From positions 1-51,018 of the forward strand of contig CAMIPB010000018.1 of assembly GCA_946223355.1 (NCBI GenBank): 51,018 nt of DNA, read 5' to 3'. The first letter of the stretch is position 1, and every line of letters begins with the position of its first letter. Positions 41,645 to 50,968 of this stretch are shown here, piece by piece. The DNA is from an uncultured Corynebacterium sp. Lineage in GTDB: Bacteria; Actinomycetota; Actinomycetes; Mycobacteriales; Mycobacteriaceae. The notes beneath the pieces were generated by a model. The model was not told where the DNA came from. It did not search any database and was given only the letters and a program-made list of their open reading frames with translations. Made by a program: the position numbers and the translations under genes.

Positions 41645-42369
41645 CGTTCATGCTCCTTTTCTGCCGGGGGCTGTACGTCAGGGCCTGCCGGGGACTGTGT
41701 GTCAGAGCCTGCCGCGGACTGTACGCCAGGATCTGCCGGGGGCTGTGCTTCAGGGCCTGTCGGGGGCTGTACGCCAGGATCTGCCGGGGGCTGTGCGCCA
41801 GATCCAGCCGCGGCGAAAGCTCCGACTTCTCGAATCGCCTCCACGTCCGCGTGTGTCAGGCCCGCCAGGTGATCGATGACGAGATGGCCGTCGAGCTGCG
41901 CGTGGTCGTCGATACTCACCCACGGCAGCAACACAAACGCGCGCTCATGGGCGTGAGGGTGCGGGAGGGTGAGGACGGGGTCGTCGGAAAGCACTTCAGT
42001 GGAGGTGGCCAGGTCGGTGACCTGAACTATGTCGACGTCGAGTGTGCGCGGACCCCATTTTTTGATGCGGACGCGGTCGGCTGCGGCTTCGAGGCGCTGG
42101 CCGCGGTCGAGGAGTTCGCGCGGGGCGAGCGAGGTGTCAACGATGAGCACGGCGTTGAGGAATTCGTCCTGATTTTCCTCACCCCACGGCGGGGTGGCGT
42201 AGATGGGTGAGGCAGCAACGAGCGCGATGTCGGGAGTGTGCACGACGTGGTCGTATACGGACTGGAGCAGACCTAACTTGTCGTCCATGTTCGATCCGAT
42301 AGACAGCACGGCGCGGTACGCAAACGGCGGCTGGGGCTGGTGCGACTGGGGCTGGTGCGACTGGGTCAT
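41641..42369 (-). CDS. folK: 6-hydroxymethyl-7,8-dihydropterin pyrophosphokinase
   Basis: Transfers pyrophosphate from ATP to hydroxymethyl-dihydropterin. The 242 residues show LSIGSNMDDKLGLLQ, PWGEENQDEFLNAV and GPRTLDVDIV (metal-binding Asp pair). The family is about 160-180 residues; the excess is an N-terminal SHQPQ repeat and a C-terminal tail of 24-nt repeats encoding AQPPADPGV-like octapeptides (41650-41815). ATG 42369 overlaps the folB stop (ATGA). Confidence 0.94.
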   Translation of the reverse strand: MTQSHQPQSHQPQPPFAYRAVLSIGSNMDDKLGLLQSVYDHVVHTPDIALVAASPIYATPPWGEENQDEFLNAVLIVDTSLAPRELLDRGQRLEAAADRVRIKKWGPRTLDVDIVQVTDLATSTEVLSDDPVLTLPHPHAHERAFVLLPWVSIDDHAQLDGHLVIDHLAGLTHADVEAIREVGAFAAAGSGAQPPADPGVQPPTGPEAQPPADPGVQSAAGSDTQSPAGPDVQPPAEKEHER

Positions 42370-42743
42370 GCGCGCATCCCCTTTCGCGAGCGACGCGCCA
42401 CCACCGCAACATCCGCAAACGCACGCGGAATTGGCGCCTTCGGTTTATGCACGGTCACCTCAACGGCAAACAACTGCTCGAAGGTGCGCATTGCGGATTC
42501 AGCGATCTCAGTGGAAACCGTCTCGATTAGGTCGCGCGACGGCCCCTCCACAATCGCGGCCGCTACCTCGGCCAGCTCCGCATAATTGACGGTCTTAGTG
42601 AGGTCGTCGCCGGCGGCTGCCTCTGAGTAGTCGAGCCAGCACGTGATGTCGATGATAAATGGCTGGCCTTCGCTCTTCTCCTCCGCGAACACGCCGTGAT
42701 AGCCGTAAAGCTCCAGGCCTTTGAGTTCAATTCGATCTGCCAT
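42366..42743 (-). CDS. folB: dihydroneopterin aldolase
   Basis: Cleaves dihydroneopterin to hydroxymethyl-dihydropterin. 125 residues, normal length, with LYGYHGVFAEEK near the N-terminus, a TVNYAELAEVAAAIVEGPSRDLIETV core and a VTVHKPKAPIP C-terminal strand. It starts 3 nt after the folP stop and overlaps folK. The substrate comes from FolE, the product goes to FolK and FolP. Confidence 0.95.
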   Translation of the reverse strand: MADRIELKGLELYGYHGVFAEEKSEGQPFIIDITCWLDYSEAAAGDDLTKTVNYAELAEVAAAIVEGPSRDLIETVSTEIAESAMRTFEQLFAVEVTVHKPKAPIPRAFADVAVVARRSRKGMRA

Positions 42744-42746
42744 GGG

Positions 42747-43685
42747 TTAAGACTCGCTTTCCGGGCTGGGCGCCGCAGAAAATGCGGAAGCACCCACGGG
42801 ACTGTACGCCGCACCGGCGCGCCAGGCCGCGGCGACGTCGACCGCGTCACGAGACACCGCCACATCGTGGACTCGCACTGCCCAGGCGCCGAGCTGAGCC
42901 GACAAGGCAGTTACCGCAGCCGTCGCCGGGTCCGCGCCCTCAGGGGTAGCCTCAAGCCCACGGTCAGCGCGGATTCCTGCGAGAAAACGCTTCCGGGAGG
43001 CCCCAACCAGAATCGGGAAATCTGCGCCAAACACACTCTCTCCCTGGATGAACTGTGGCAACGCATTCAATAGTGCCCAATTGTCTTGCGGTGTCTTAGC
43101 AAAACCAAGGCCCGGGTCAAGCACGATATTTCCCTTATCGACCCCCGCCTTAACGGCATTATCCACCAGCCGTGCAAGGGTGTCCTGCACATCACGTACA
43201 ACATCACCATTGTGGTCTGCGGCCCCCGCTGCATCGCCAAACTGGACGGTCTTCCAGTGCATCAGGCACACCGGCAGGCCCGAATCAGCCATCACGCGAT
43301 ACATGTCCGGATCCGCCAGCCCTCCGGAAACGTCATTGATCAGATCCACGCCTGCCTGAACCGCTGCTTGTGCTGTCGACGCCCGCATCGTGTCCACCGA
43401 CGTCCTAATCCCCTCTTCGTACAGCGCCTGGATGACGGGCGCGACGCGCTGCGCCTCGATGTCGGCAGGCACACGGGTAGCGCCGGGGCGTGTGGACTCG
43501 CCACCGACGTCAATAATGTCAGCGCCGAGCGCGACGAGTTCGCGGGCGTGGTTCAATGCTGCGTCGATATGCAGCCATTTGCCGCCGTCCGAAAACGAAT
43601 CCTCCGTGACATTGACAATGCCCATCACCAGGGTGCGGGACTGCCCGGTTGCAAGCGGCGGGGCCGATAGATCTGAAACACGCAT
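42747..43685 (-). CDS. folP: dihydropteroate synthase
   Basis: Condenses hydroxymethyl-dihydropterin pyrophosphate with p-aminobenzoate; the sulfonamide target. The 312 residues include MGIVNVTEDSFSDGGKW, IIDVGGESTRPGA, NDVSGG, LDPGLGFAKT and VGASRKRF, so the phosphate- and pterin-binding sites are intact. The C-terminus carries an extra Ala/Ser-rich tail of about 20 residues. ATG 43685 is chosen with GGATC upstream. A GC-rich 90-nt gap separates it from folE, the only sizeable gap in the folate run. Confidence 0.95.
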   Translation of the reverse strand: MRVSDLSAPPLATGQSRTLVMGIVNVTEDSFSDGGKWLHIDAALNHARELVALGADIIDVGGESTRPGATRVPADIEAQRVAPVIQALYEEGIRTSVDTMRASTAQAAVQAGVDLINDVSGGLADPDMYRVMADSGLPVCLMHWKTVQFGDAAGAADHNGDVVRDVQDTLARLVDNAVKAGVDKGNIVLDPGLGFAKTPQDNWALLNALPQFIQGESVFGADFPILVGASRKRFLAGIRADRGLEATPEGADPATAAVTALSAQLGAWAVRVHDVAVSRDAVDVAAAWRAGAAYSPVGASAFSAAPSPESES

Positions 43686-43775
43686 GGTGCTGATCCTACT
43701 AGGCAACCGCCGGGGTAGCTGGGCTCCGGGGTGGTTCTGGGCGGCGGGGTGGGTTGCTCTGGGCGGTGGGCGGCG

Positions 43776-44366
43776 CTAGCCGCGGATGAGGCTGAGCACC
43801 TCTGCTCGCGACGCTGCGGAATTCTTAAAGCCGCCGCGCACTGCCGACGTCGTCGTCGTTGCGCCCGGCTTGCGAATACCACGCATTGCCATACAGAGAT
43901 GTTCGCACTCGATGACCACAATGACCGACTGCGCACCAAGCACGTTGACCAGGGCATCCGCGATTTGGGAGGTCAGACGCTCCTGTACCTGCGGGCGCTT
44001 GGCGTACATGTCTGCTAGGCGGGCCAACTTGGACAGTCCCGTGACATGACCATCTTTGCCCGAGATATAGCCGATGTGAGCCATGCCGTAAAACGGCACC
44101 AAATGATGCTCGCACGTGGAGTAAATCGGGATGTCGCGCACAAGCACGAGCTCCTGGTGCTCCTCCGCGAAAGTTTTATGCAAAACCTCCGTGGGATCTA
44201 CGTGCAGCCCCGCGAAAACCTCGGCGTAGGCGCGCGCCACGCGGGCCGGGGTTTCTTTCAGCCCCTCGCGATCCGGGTCTTCACCGACAGCGAGCAGCAA
44301 CTCGCGGACAGCAGCTTCGGCGCGGGCGAAGTCGAACTGAGGGGTCGGTTCCTGAGGCGTGCTCAT
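43776..44366 (-). CDS. folE: GTP cyclohydrolase I
   Basis: First enzyme of folate synthesis (GTP to dihydroneopterin triphosphate). The 196 residues contain the zinc ligands STCEHHLVPFYG and ECEHLCMAMRG and the GLSKLARL segment, all intact. ATG 44366 overlaps the ftsH stop (ATGA), so folate synthesis is coupled to the protease gene, an arrangement common in mycolate actinobacteria. Confidence 0.96.
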   Translation of the reverse strand: MSTPQEPTPQFDFARAEAAVRELLLAVGEDPDREGLKETPARVARAYAEVFAGLHVDPTEVLHKTFAEEHQELVLVRDIPIYSTCEHHLVPFYGMAHIGYISGKDGHVTGLSKLARLADMYAKRPQVQERLTSQIADALVNVLGAQSVIVVIECEHLCMAMRGIRKPGATTTTSAVRGGFKNSAASRAEVLSLIRG

Positions 44367-47026
44367 GAGTGGTCTCCGTAGTTCTTCCAACCAGGGTGCT
44401 CACCGTGGGTGTCGCTGGAGTTGCTGTCCGCGTCGCTGGAGTTGCCGTCCGCGTCGCTGGAGTTGCCGTGGGTTATATCCTGCTCGCTAGTGTCTTGCGA
44501 ATCAGGTGCGTACGGATCCTTGAGCTCGCGCTTGCCCTCCCAAGGTTGCTCCTCGTCCGTGTGCTCGGAATCAACCTGAACCTGTTCAGCACGGTCAGCG
44601 TGCGACGGATCAGGTTGCCCAGCGTGCGACGGATCAGGCTGCCCGGTGCGTGGCTGCGCCGCGGGATTCACGCGCGGAATTTCTTGCGTTTCATCGGTTC
44701 CGAAAGTTCGCGGTCCGGACACACCGTGTTTCCCACCAGTCTCATCCTTAGGCTCCGCTGCAGTAGGCGCAGCCGAATTTTCCTGTGCATTTGGTGCAGT
44801 CGAGTCAGCCGGAGCTTGCGGCGCATTCGAATCGGCAGGCTCAGCCGAGTGAGCCGGAGCAGCCGGAGTGACAGAAGCAGCTGGAGCGGCCGGAGTGACA
44901 GAAGCAGCTGGAGCGGCCGGAGTTTTTGGCGCTACCGGCTCAACCTTGTCGCCTGCATGCTCCCGCAAGCTGAATCCAATCTCCGGCTTTCCATCACGGG
45001 TCTCCTTGGCCTCTTTTGCTGCCTTCTCTGCGAGGCGGCGCTCACGAGCCTCGCGGGATGCGTCGAGAAGCGTGCGGCGCTTCGGTGGTTCTTCGCCGCG
45101 CTCGATGGCCAGCTCGGTCGGAGTCTTGATTGGCTCACGGCCTGCCTGCTGTGGGAAGCGTGCGTTCTCGTCAGGGAAGACGTCGTCAGGCTCACGCGGG
45201 GTGATGCCGTCGAAGATGGCCTCGAGATCGGGGCGTCGCAAAGTTTCTTTTTCCAAGAGTTTTTCCGCAAGCACGTCGAGGTAGTCACGGTGCTGCTCCA
45301 GGATGCGGTAAGCCTGCTCGTGTGCCTTGTCCAACAGGTAGTGCATCTGCTCGTCGATCGTGGCCGCGATCTTCTGCGAGTAATCGATGGAGCCACCAGC
45401 GCCACCGTATCCTGCGAACGGATCGCCCTGCTCCTGGCCGTACTTGACGGTGCCCAGCGCCGGGGAGAAACCGTACTCAGTAACCATGGCGCGAGCGATC
45501 TTCGTTGCCTGCTCGATATCAGAGGACGCGCCCGTGGTTGGGCTGCCAAAAACAAGCTCCTCGGCGGCACGACCACCCATTGCGAAGACCAGACGAGCAT
45601 ACATCTCGTCACGGGTGTACATGCCCTTGTCGTCTTCCTGCGCGGTCATCGCATGGCCACCGGTGCGGCCACGCGCCAAGATCGTGACCTTGTACACGCG
45701 CTCGATGTCTTTTTGCGCCCACGCAGCCAACGTGTGGCCGCCCTCGTGGTAGGCGGTAATCTTCTTTTCCAGCTCAGAAATCAGCTTGCCGGATCGGCGC
45801 GGACCACCAATAACGCGGTCCGTGGCCTCTTCCAGGGCATCTGCTGTAATGTGCGTTCCACCAATACGCGCAGTAAGCAGCGCGGCTTCGTTCAGCACGT
45901 TGGCCAGATCCGCACCCGACATACCTGCGGTGCGCTTTGCCAACATCTTCAAATCAGCGTCCTTACCCAAAGGCTTGCCCTTCGCGTGGACTTCGAGGAT
46001 CTGCTCACGACCCTTCAGATCCGGGTTTGTCACCGGAATCTGGCGGTCAAAACGACCCGGGCGCAGCAGCGCCGGATCCAAAATATCCGGACGGTTCGTA
46101 GCCGCCATCAAGATAACGCCCTCGCGGTCGCCAAAGCCGTCCATCTCCACGAGCAACTGGTTCAAAGTCTGTTCACGCTCATCGTGGCCACCACCCATGC
46201 CGGAGCCACGCTGGCGGCCCACCGCATCAATTTCGTCCACGAAGATAATGCACGGCGAGTTTTCCTTAGCCTGCTTAAACAGATCACGAACGCGGGACGC
46301 ACCCACGCCCACGAACATCTCCACAAAGTCAGAGCCTGAAATGGAGAAAAACGGCACGCCCGCTTCACCAGCAACAGCACGCGCCAGCAAAGTCTTACCT
46401 GTACCCGGAGGGCCGTAGAGCAAAACACCGCGTGGAATCTTCGCGCCTAGCTCGTGGTAGCGAGATGGATCCTCCAAAAAGTCGCGGATTTCCTGAAGTT
46501 CATCCACAGCCTCGTCCGCGCCTGCGACATCCGCGAAAGTATTCGTCGGCATGTCTTTGGTAAGTTCTTTAGCCTTATTGCCGCCAATACCCAGCATGCC
46601 GCCGCCCTGGAATCTGGACATCAACCAGAAGAGCAAGCCGAACATGATGAGCATAGGCAGCATGAAGCTCAGCATCGAGCCGATAAAGGAATCCTGGCTC
46701 ACATGCGTGCTGTACTTCTCAGGCTTCGCCTTTTGTACCGCGGAGAAGATCTCCGGAGAGGTACGCCCCGGATACTTCGTGATGATTTCCTCGATGCCCT
46801 CACGCTTTTCCACCGTGATTGGCTTCTTCAACTTCAGACGAAGCTGTTGCTCGCGATCATCAATTTGAGCTTCCTTGATGTTCTTGGCACTCAGCTCTTT
46901 CATGGCCACCGAGGTGTCCACACGCATCATGCCGCGGGTGTCATCAAGCAGGAAGGTAATGCCGAAGAGGAGGACGAGCACTACTGCTGCCGCGCCACCC
47001 CATTGCAGGATCTTTTTGTTCTTCAT
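44363..47026 (-). CDS. ftsH: ATP-dependent zinc metalloprotease FtsH
   Basis: Membrane-anchored AAA+ protease degrading damaged membrane and regulatory proteins. The 887 residues have two membrane helices (about 8-27 and 115-136), Walker A GPPGTGKT (205-212), Walker B FVDEIDAVG, SRH region RPGRFDRQI and the zinc site HEGGH (427-431). From about residue 660 a 230-residue hydrophilic tail follows, with repeats TPAAPAASV, QPDPSHAG and NSSDADG in tandem, much longer than in E. coli FtsH. TAGACT (47036-47041) lies 9 nt before ATG 47026, so the leader is very short. Confidence 0.96.
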   Translation of the reverse strand: MKNKKILQWGGAAAVVLVLLFGITFLLDDTRGMMRVDTSVAMKELSAKNIKEAQIDDREQQLRLKLKKPITVEKREGIEEIITKYPGRTSPEIFSAVQKAKPEKYSTHVSQDSFIGSMLSFMLPMLIMFGLLFWLMSRFQGGGMLGIGGNKAKELTKDMPTNTFADVAGADEAVDELQEIRDFLEDPSRYHELGAKIPRGVLLYGPPGTGKTLLARAVAGEAGVPFFSISGSDFVEMFVGVGASRVRDLFKQAKENSPCIIFVDEIDAVGRQRGSGMGGGHDEREQTLNQLLVEMDGFGDREGVILMAATNRPDILDPALLRPGRFDRQIPVTNPDLKGREQILEVHAKGKPLGKDADLKMLAKRTAGMSGADLANVLNEAALLTARIGGTHITADALEEATDRVIGGPRRSGKLISELEKKITAYHEGGHTLAAWAQKDIERVYKVTILARGRTGGHAMTAQEDDKGMYTRDEMYARLVFAMGGRAAEELVFGSPTTGASSDIEQATKIARAMVTEYGFSPALGTVKYGQEQGDPFAGYGGAGGSIDYSQKIAATIDEQMHYLLDKAHEQAYRILEQHRDYLDVLAEKLLEKETLRRPDLEAIFDGITPREPDDVFPDENARFPQQAGREPIKTPTELAIERGEEPPKRRTLLDASREARERRLAEKAAKEAKETRDGKPEIGFSLREHAGDKVEPVAPKTPAAPAASVTPAAPAASVTPAAPAHSAEPADSNAPQAPADSTAPNAQENSAAPTAAEPKDETGGKHGVSGPRTFGTDETQEIPRVNPAAQPRTGQPDPSHAGQPDPSHADRAEQVQVDSEHTDEEQPWEGKRELKDPYAPDSQDTSEQDITHGNSSDADGNSSDADSNSSDTHGEHPGWKNYGDHS

Positions 47027-47035
47027 TAAGCGCCA

Positions 47036-47041
47036 AGTCTA
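47036..47041 (-). promoter_or_regulatory. -10 box of ftsH
   Basis: TAGACT on the minus strand, 9 nt before the start codon; predicted leader of about 2-3 nt. Confidence 0.4.
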
Positions 47042-47147
47042 GTGTGTGGGAAAATTCTCAATACTTAAAGCCCGGTTCTTTGGGCTGCAACTCCGACGGT
47101 ACGAAGATGAAGCTACCAGCAACTCGGGCATACATGCAGTGTGTTCG

Positions 47148-47765
47148 CTAGCTGTTCGAGTACACATCGGGGTGCAGCGTACCAACGTAAGGCAAGTCCC
47201 GATAGCGTTCCGCATAGTCAAGGCCGTAGCCGATGACGAACTCGTTGGGGATGTCAAAACCGACGTCGAAAAGCTCAATTTGAGCCTTAATCACCTCGGG
47301 TTTACGCAGCAACGTGATGACTTCGAGCGAGCGCGGGTTGCGGTTTTTCAGGTTGCGGATGAGCCAAGACAGGGTCAGCCCGGAGTCGATGACGTCCTCA
47401 ACGATGATGACGTCGCGGTTTTCAATGTCGCGGTCCAGGTCCTTCAGGATGCGCACCACGCCTGACGACGTCGTCGCATTACCGTAGGAGGACACCGCCA
47501 TGAATTCCAGCTGCGACGGGATAGAAAGCTTGCGGGAAAAATCCGTGAGGAAGTAGACCGCGCCCTTGAGCACGCAGACCAAAATGACGTCTTCATCTGT
47601 GTCCTTGTACGTTTCAGACACACGGTCCGCGAGTTCCTGGATGCGGTTTTGCAAGGTCTGCTCGTTGATGAGCACAGCTTCCACGTCACCGTCTGCGTAG
47701 CAGTGCGGAGGCACGTTGAAATCCTTCTTGTCAAACATCTGAGTTTTCTCAGTCATGGCGGGCAT
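47148..47765 (-). CDS. hpt: hypoxanthine phosphoribosyltransferase
   Basis: Purine salvage enzyme making IMP/GMP from hypoxanthine/guanine and PRPP. The 205 residues include the PRPP motif VIIVEDVIDSGLTL, the VCVLKGAVYFLTDF loop and the C-terminal FVIGYGLDYAERYRDLPYVG. ATG 47765 has AGAAAGG just upstream; ATG 47756 is an alternative giving the usual MTEK start. It lies 28 nt after tilS, the mycobacterial order, and 120 nt before ftsH. Confidence 0.95.
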   Translation of the reverse strand: MPAMTEKTQMFDKKDFNVPPHCYADGDVEAVLINEQTLQNRIQELADRVSETYKDTDEDVILVCVLKGAVYFLTDFSRKLSIPSQLEFMAVSSYGNATTSSGVVRILKDLDRDIENRDVIIVEDVIDSGLTLSWLIRNLKNRNPRSLEVITLLRKPEVIKAQIELFDVGFDIPNEFVIGYGLDYAERYRDLPYVGTLHPDVYSNS

Positions 47766-47793
47766 TAACCTTTCTTGGCTCTTGCTGGCTGCA

Positions 47794-48906
47794 TTAGCCT
47801 TCTACTCTACTGCAGCACAGTGTGCCACCAACCCTTTTAACTTCCAACCTCCCGCCCAGCGCCACCGGGCCTTGGCCTTTCCAATTGGTACACAGCGCAT
47901 CTATCTCCGCCATAGCTTCGCGCGTAACCGGCGCATCGTGGGCATGCAGGAAGTCACGGATGGCGCGACGGCGCAGCGGCTCGCTTAACGACGCCACCCT
48001 CGCACACTCCAGCACCGACTCATCCGTTTTTCTTGGTGCAGGTACCGACTCGGCGAGATGGGTCTGCAGTACCGACTCAAGCTCCTGGTTGTCTGCCACG
48101 ATATCGTTTGCCGCCTGCGCGATGGGCCCAACCGCGTCGCCGCCCATCAACTCGGCTAGGCGGGGAAGGATGTCCTTGCGGATGGCGACGCGTCGATAGG
48201 CAAGGTCCTCGTTGTGCGGGTCTCGCCACGGAGAGATACCCAGCTCAGCACACGCTCCCTCGGTGTTTGCGCGGCGCAGGCCGAGCAGCGGGCGCACCAG
48301 GTTAGCGGTGCGCGGGGCCATGGCGTTGGCGTGGCCGCGCAGCAGGTTGAGCAGGAGGGTTTCGGCTTGGTCATCACCGGTGTGCGCGACCCAAATCTCG
48401 CTAGTACTGTTTTCCCGGGCTGCTTCCTCGCGCAGGGTTGTTTCCTCGCGCAGGGTTGCTTCCTCGTGCAATGCCGTGTATCGCGCCGCGCGCGCCGCCG
48501 CTTCCATTCCCACACCCTGGTCATCGTTAACTCGCACCCGCCTGACCATCGCCTCAATACCCCACCGGCGAGCGTGCTCCGCTGCCTGCCTCGCGACGTC
48601 CCCCGATCCCTCCTGCAATCCATGATCCACGCAGACTGCCACGACCTGCACAGCCGGGTCCTGTTTCCATGCGTCTCGTTTCTGCGCGTCTTTTTTCCGC
48701 GCGTCTCGTTTCCACGCTCCAGTCTCCGCCGCCAACGCCGCCACGAGCGCTAACGAGTCCGCGCCGCCGGAAAGCCCCACCACGATACGCAGTGGCGCGC
48801 GGGATTCTGCGAGCGCTGCGGCAACGGCGCGTCGGCAAGCTAAAAAATGCGGCGAGGTGCGCGGCCAAAACGGCTCTGGGCGCGCGGGCGGAACTGCAAC
48901 AGACAT
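47794..48906 (-). CDS. tilS: tRNA(Ile)-lysidine synthase
   Basis: Modifies C34 of the CAU tRNA-Ile to lysidine so that it reads AUA. The 370 residues have the PP-loop VVGLSGGADSLAL (about residues 42-54), VCVDHGLQEGSGD and HTGDDQAETLLLNLLRG. Two repeat insertions interrupt the N-terminal domain: KRDAR/KKDAQ/KRDAW pentapeptides (about residues 68-83, 15-nt units) and TLREET hexapeptides (18-nt units, 48418-48474). Both keep the frame and lie in presumed surface loops. Start ATG 48906 lies 9 nt after the dacB stop. Confidence 0.92.
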   Translation of the reverse strand: MSVAVPPARPEPFWPRTSPHFLACRRAVAAALAESRAPLRIVVGLSGGADSLALVAALAAETGAWKRDARKKDAQKRDAWKQDPAVQVVAVCVDHGLQEGSGDVARQAAEHARRWGIEAMVRRVRVNDDQGVGMEAAARAARYTALHEEATLREETTLREEAARENSTSEIWVAHTGDDQAETLLLNLLRGHANAMAPRTANLVRPLLGLRRANTEGACAELGISPWRDPHNEDLAYRRVAIRKDILPRLAELMGGDAVGPIAQAANDIVADNQELESVLQTHLAESVPAPRKTDESVLECARVASLSEPLRRRAIRDFLHAHDAPVTREAMAEIDALCTNWKGQGPVALGGRLEVKRVGGTLCCSRVEG

Positions 48907-48915
48907 CGCGGCCGA

Positions 48916-50382
48916 CTAAAACTCACGCAGGGCGCTGGCCAGAGCGTCCAGCCCGGCGCGCGCCTCATTGATATCGGAGCCATTGCTAATCATGCCGAAG
49001 CTGTAGAGCCGTCCAGACTCGCCCACCGCCGTGCCCGCGAGCGCCGAGGTGCCCGTCAGGGTGCCGGTCTTGGCGCGGACGTAACCGCGGCCGGCGCGGT
49101 CGTCGTAACGCGTGGCCAACGTGCCGTCGCCACCCGCGACAGGCAGGTATCCCAACATGTATCGCAGCTCAGGCTTATCGACGGCCGCCGCCACCACCGC
49201 ATCCAGCACCGCCGCCGGGATCCGGTTGTACTTGGAGAGGCCACAGTTGTCGGTGAGGCGCACGTCAGTGAGATCGATGCCAGACTCCTCGAGGACTTCA
49301 CGGGTTGCTTTGGTCGCGCCTTCGAAAGTGGCTTCTTCGCCGCGTTCGAGTGCCAGTTCGCGGCCAATGGCTTCGGCCATCACGTTGTCGGAGTGCTTCA
49401 TCATGTGCTGCGCGCGCTCGTCGAGGCGATCGCTGCGAGTAGTCGCCAGCACGGTGCCGGGACCTAATTCGGCAGCGGAATTAGCAGTGGAATCGGTACC
49501 AACTTCAGCGGTTGCGTCGGTATCGCGGGCGACCGCAGATTCGTCGGCAGGCTCAGTGCTGACTTTCTCTGGCGAGGGGGCGAAGCCGGTGGTGTTAGCG
49601 CCGAGACGCTTGGCCAGGCGGTTCGCGACGTCAAGGGCTGGGGTATGGCTACGCGGCATATCTCCTGTCAGCTCCCCGCCGGAGCCTGAACCATGTGCGC
49701 CACCCGTCTCGCCGATGCGGGCGCCAAAACGCATGAGTGGCTGCATTGGTGCGATGTAGCCACCGTCGATGTCCAAGCGATCCCAGCCGGAATTGAAGTC
49801 CTGATCAGCACCGCCTACGCCAGTGCCTGGCCAGATGCTCGTATCCACAAACACTCCAGTTATCTGCTCGCCCGACTCGTCCGCGTGCTTTTCGATTTGC
49901 TTTGCCAGATGCTCAATACGGCTGTCGGTTAACCAGACATCACCCGCAGCCCTTATAACCACGTTGCCCGGAGTCTTACCTTTGACAACCTCGGTGGTGA
50001 TGCGATGGTCCTCCCCTAGCGCTAACGTAGCGGCCGCCGCGGTGAGGACCTTCGTGGAACTTGCAGGCAGCAGCGGTTTCGTTGCGTTATGCTGCCAGAC
50101 CACTTCACCCGTTGTGGTGTCGGTGACGCTAGCGCCGAGGGTGCCCAAGGAGGCGTCGGAAAGCACGGCGTCGAGACGTGTCTGCAGCGCTTGCTCATTA
50201 AGATCACCCTGTGGCTGGGGCGCCGGGGCGAGCGGCGTTGTGGGCGCGGCGACGGTGAATGGCTCACCGTGCTGGAGATTCTTATACTCGTTGTTAATGG
50301 CGATGCCAAGGCCCGCGGTTGCCGCCACCGCACCCGCAGTCACCACGGCGGCCACAGACCACCACACATGCTTCGCTTTCAT
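48916..50382 (-). CDS. dacB: D-alanyl-D-alanine carboxypeptidase/endopeptidase (PBP4 class, S13)
   Basis: Extracytoplasmic peptidoglycan hydrolase anchored by an N-terminal helix (about residues 7-30). The 488 residues include the serine-protease/penicillin-binding triad motifs SxxK (ASSTKVLT, Ser 108, Lys 111), SDN (KHSDNVMAE) and KTG (AKTGTLTGTSAL). An Ala/Thr/Ser/Glu-rich insert lies between (about residues 280-310). The same gene precedes ppa divergently in mycobacteria (Rv3627c-Rv3628). The intervening metallopeptidase gene Rv3626c is absent; tilS follows directly. Confidence 0.93.
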   Translation of the reverse strand: MKAKHVWWSVAAVVTAGAVAATAGLGIAINNEYKNLQHGEPFTVAAPTTPLAPAPQPQGDLNEQALQTRLDAVLSDASLGTLGASVTDTTTGEVVWQHNATKPLLPASSTKVLTAAAATLALGEDHRITTEVVKGKTPGNVVIRAAGDVWLTDSRIEHLAKQIEKHADESGEQITGVFVDTSIWPGTGVGGADQDFNSGWDRLDIDGGYIAPMQPLMRFGARIGETGGAHGSGSGGELTGDMPRSHTPALDVANRLAKRLGANTTGFAPSPEKVSTEPADESAVARDTDATAEVGTDSTANSAAELGPGTVLATTRSDRLDERAQHMMKHSDNVMAEAIGRELALERGEEATFEGATKATREVLEESGIDLTDVRLTDNCGLSKYNRIPAAVLDAVVAAAVDKPELRYMLGYLPVAGGDGTLATRYDDRAGRGYVRAKTGTLTGTSALAGTAVGESGRLYSFGMISNGSDINEARAGLDALASALREF

Positions 50383-50491
50383 CGCTATACACCCTAGCCG
50401 ACTTAACGGGCCGGGCTGGCGCTAGGATAGGGAGCAGAATTTCCGTATTCACCTAAGTTTTACACTGTTTTGGCACTATATGGAGGCGTCA

Positions 50492-50968
50492 ATGAGCATC
50501 GAAGTAACCATCGAAATCCCAAAGGGTTCCCGCAACAAGTACGAAGTTGACCACGAGTCCGGCAAGGTTTACCTGGACCGCTACCTGTTCACCCCGATGG
50601 CTTACCCAGCTGATTACGGCTTCATTGACCACACCCTCGGCGAGGACGGCGACCCTTTGGACGCACTGGTGATTCTTCCGGAGCCACTGTTCCCAGGCGT
50701 AATTGTGAATGCGCGTCCGCTCGGCGTGTTCAAGATGACCGACGAGGCAGGCGGCGACGACAAGTTGCTGTGCATCGTTGACGATGTGCGCTGGGAGAAC
50801 TACCAGGACATCGCTGACGTGGAGCAGCATGTCAAGGACGAGATTGAGCACTTCTTCACCCGCTACAAGGATCTCGAGCCAAACAAGGAAGTTACCGGTT
50901 CCGGCTGGGGCGACAAGGCTGAGGCGCAGCGTATCCTCGACGAGGCCATCGCGCGATACAAGGGCTAA
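50492..50968 (+). CDS. ppa: inorganic pyrophosphatase
   Basis: Hydrolyses pyrophosphate released by biosynthesis; family I soluble enzyme. The 158 residues contain IEIPKGSRNKYEVD, YPADYGFIDHTLGEDGDPLDALV (catalytic Asp residues) and DDVRWENYQDI, normal in length. ATG 50492 is chosen because GGAGG (50482-50486) stands 5 nt upstream and products then start MSIEV; the ATG at 50480 overlaps that ribosome site. The remaining bases to the window end (50969-51018) hold only GC-rich GGTTCGGCTCC-type repeats. Confidence 0.97.
   Translation: MSIEVTIEIPKGSRNKYEVDHESGKVYLDRYLFTPMAYPADYGFIDHTLGEDGDPLDALVILPEPLFPGVIVNARPLGVFKMTDEAGGDDKLLCIVDDVRWENYQDIADVEQHVKDEIEHFFTRYKDLEPNKEVTGSGWGDKAEAQRILDEAIARYKG

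Noticed and set aside
45735..45760. HEGGH instead of HEAGH in FtsH as an active-site change
   Set aside because: The same variant occurs in mycobacterial FtsH, so it is normal for this group.
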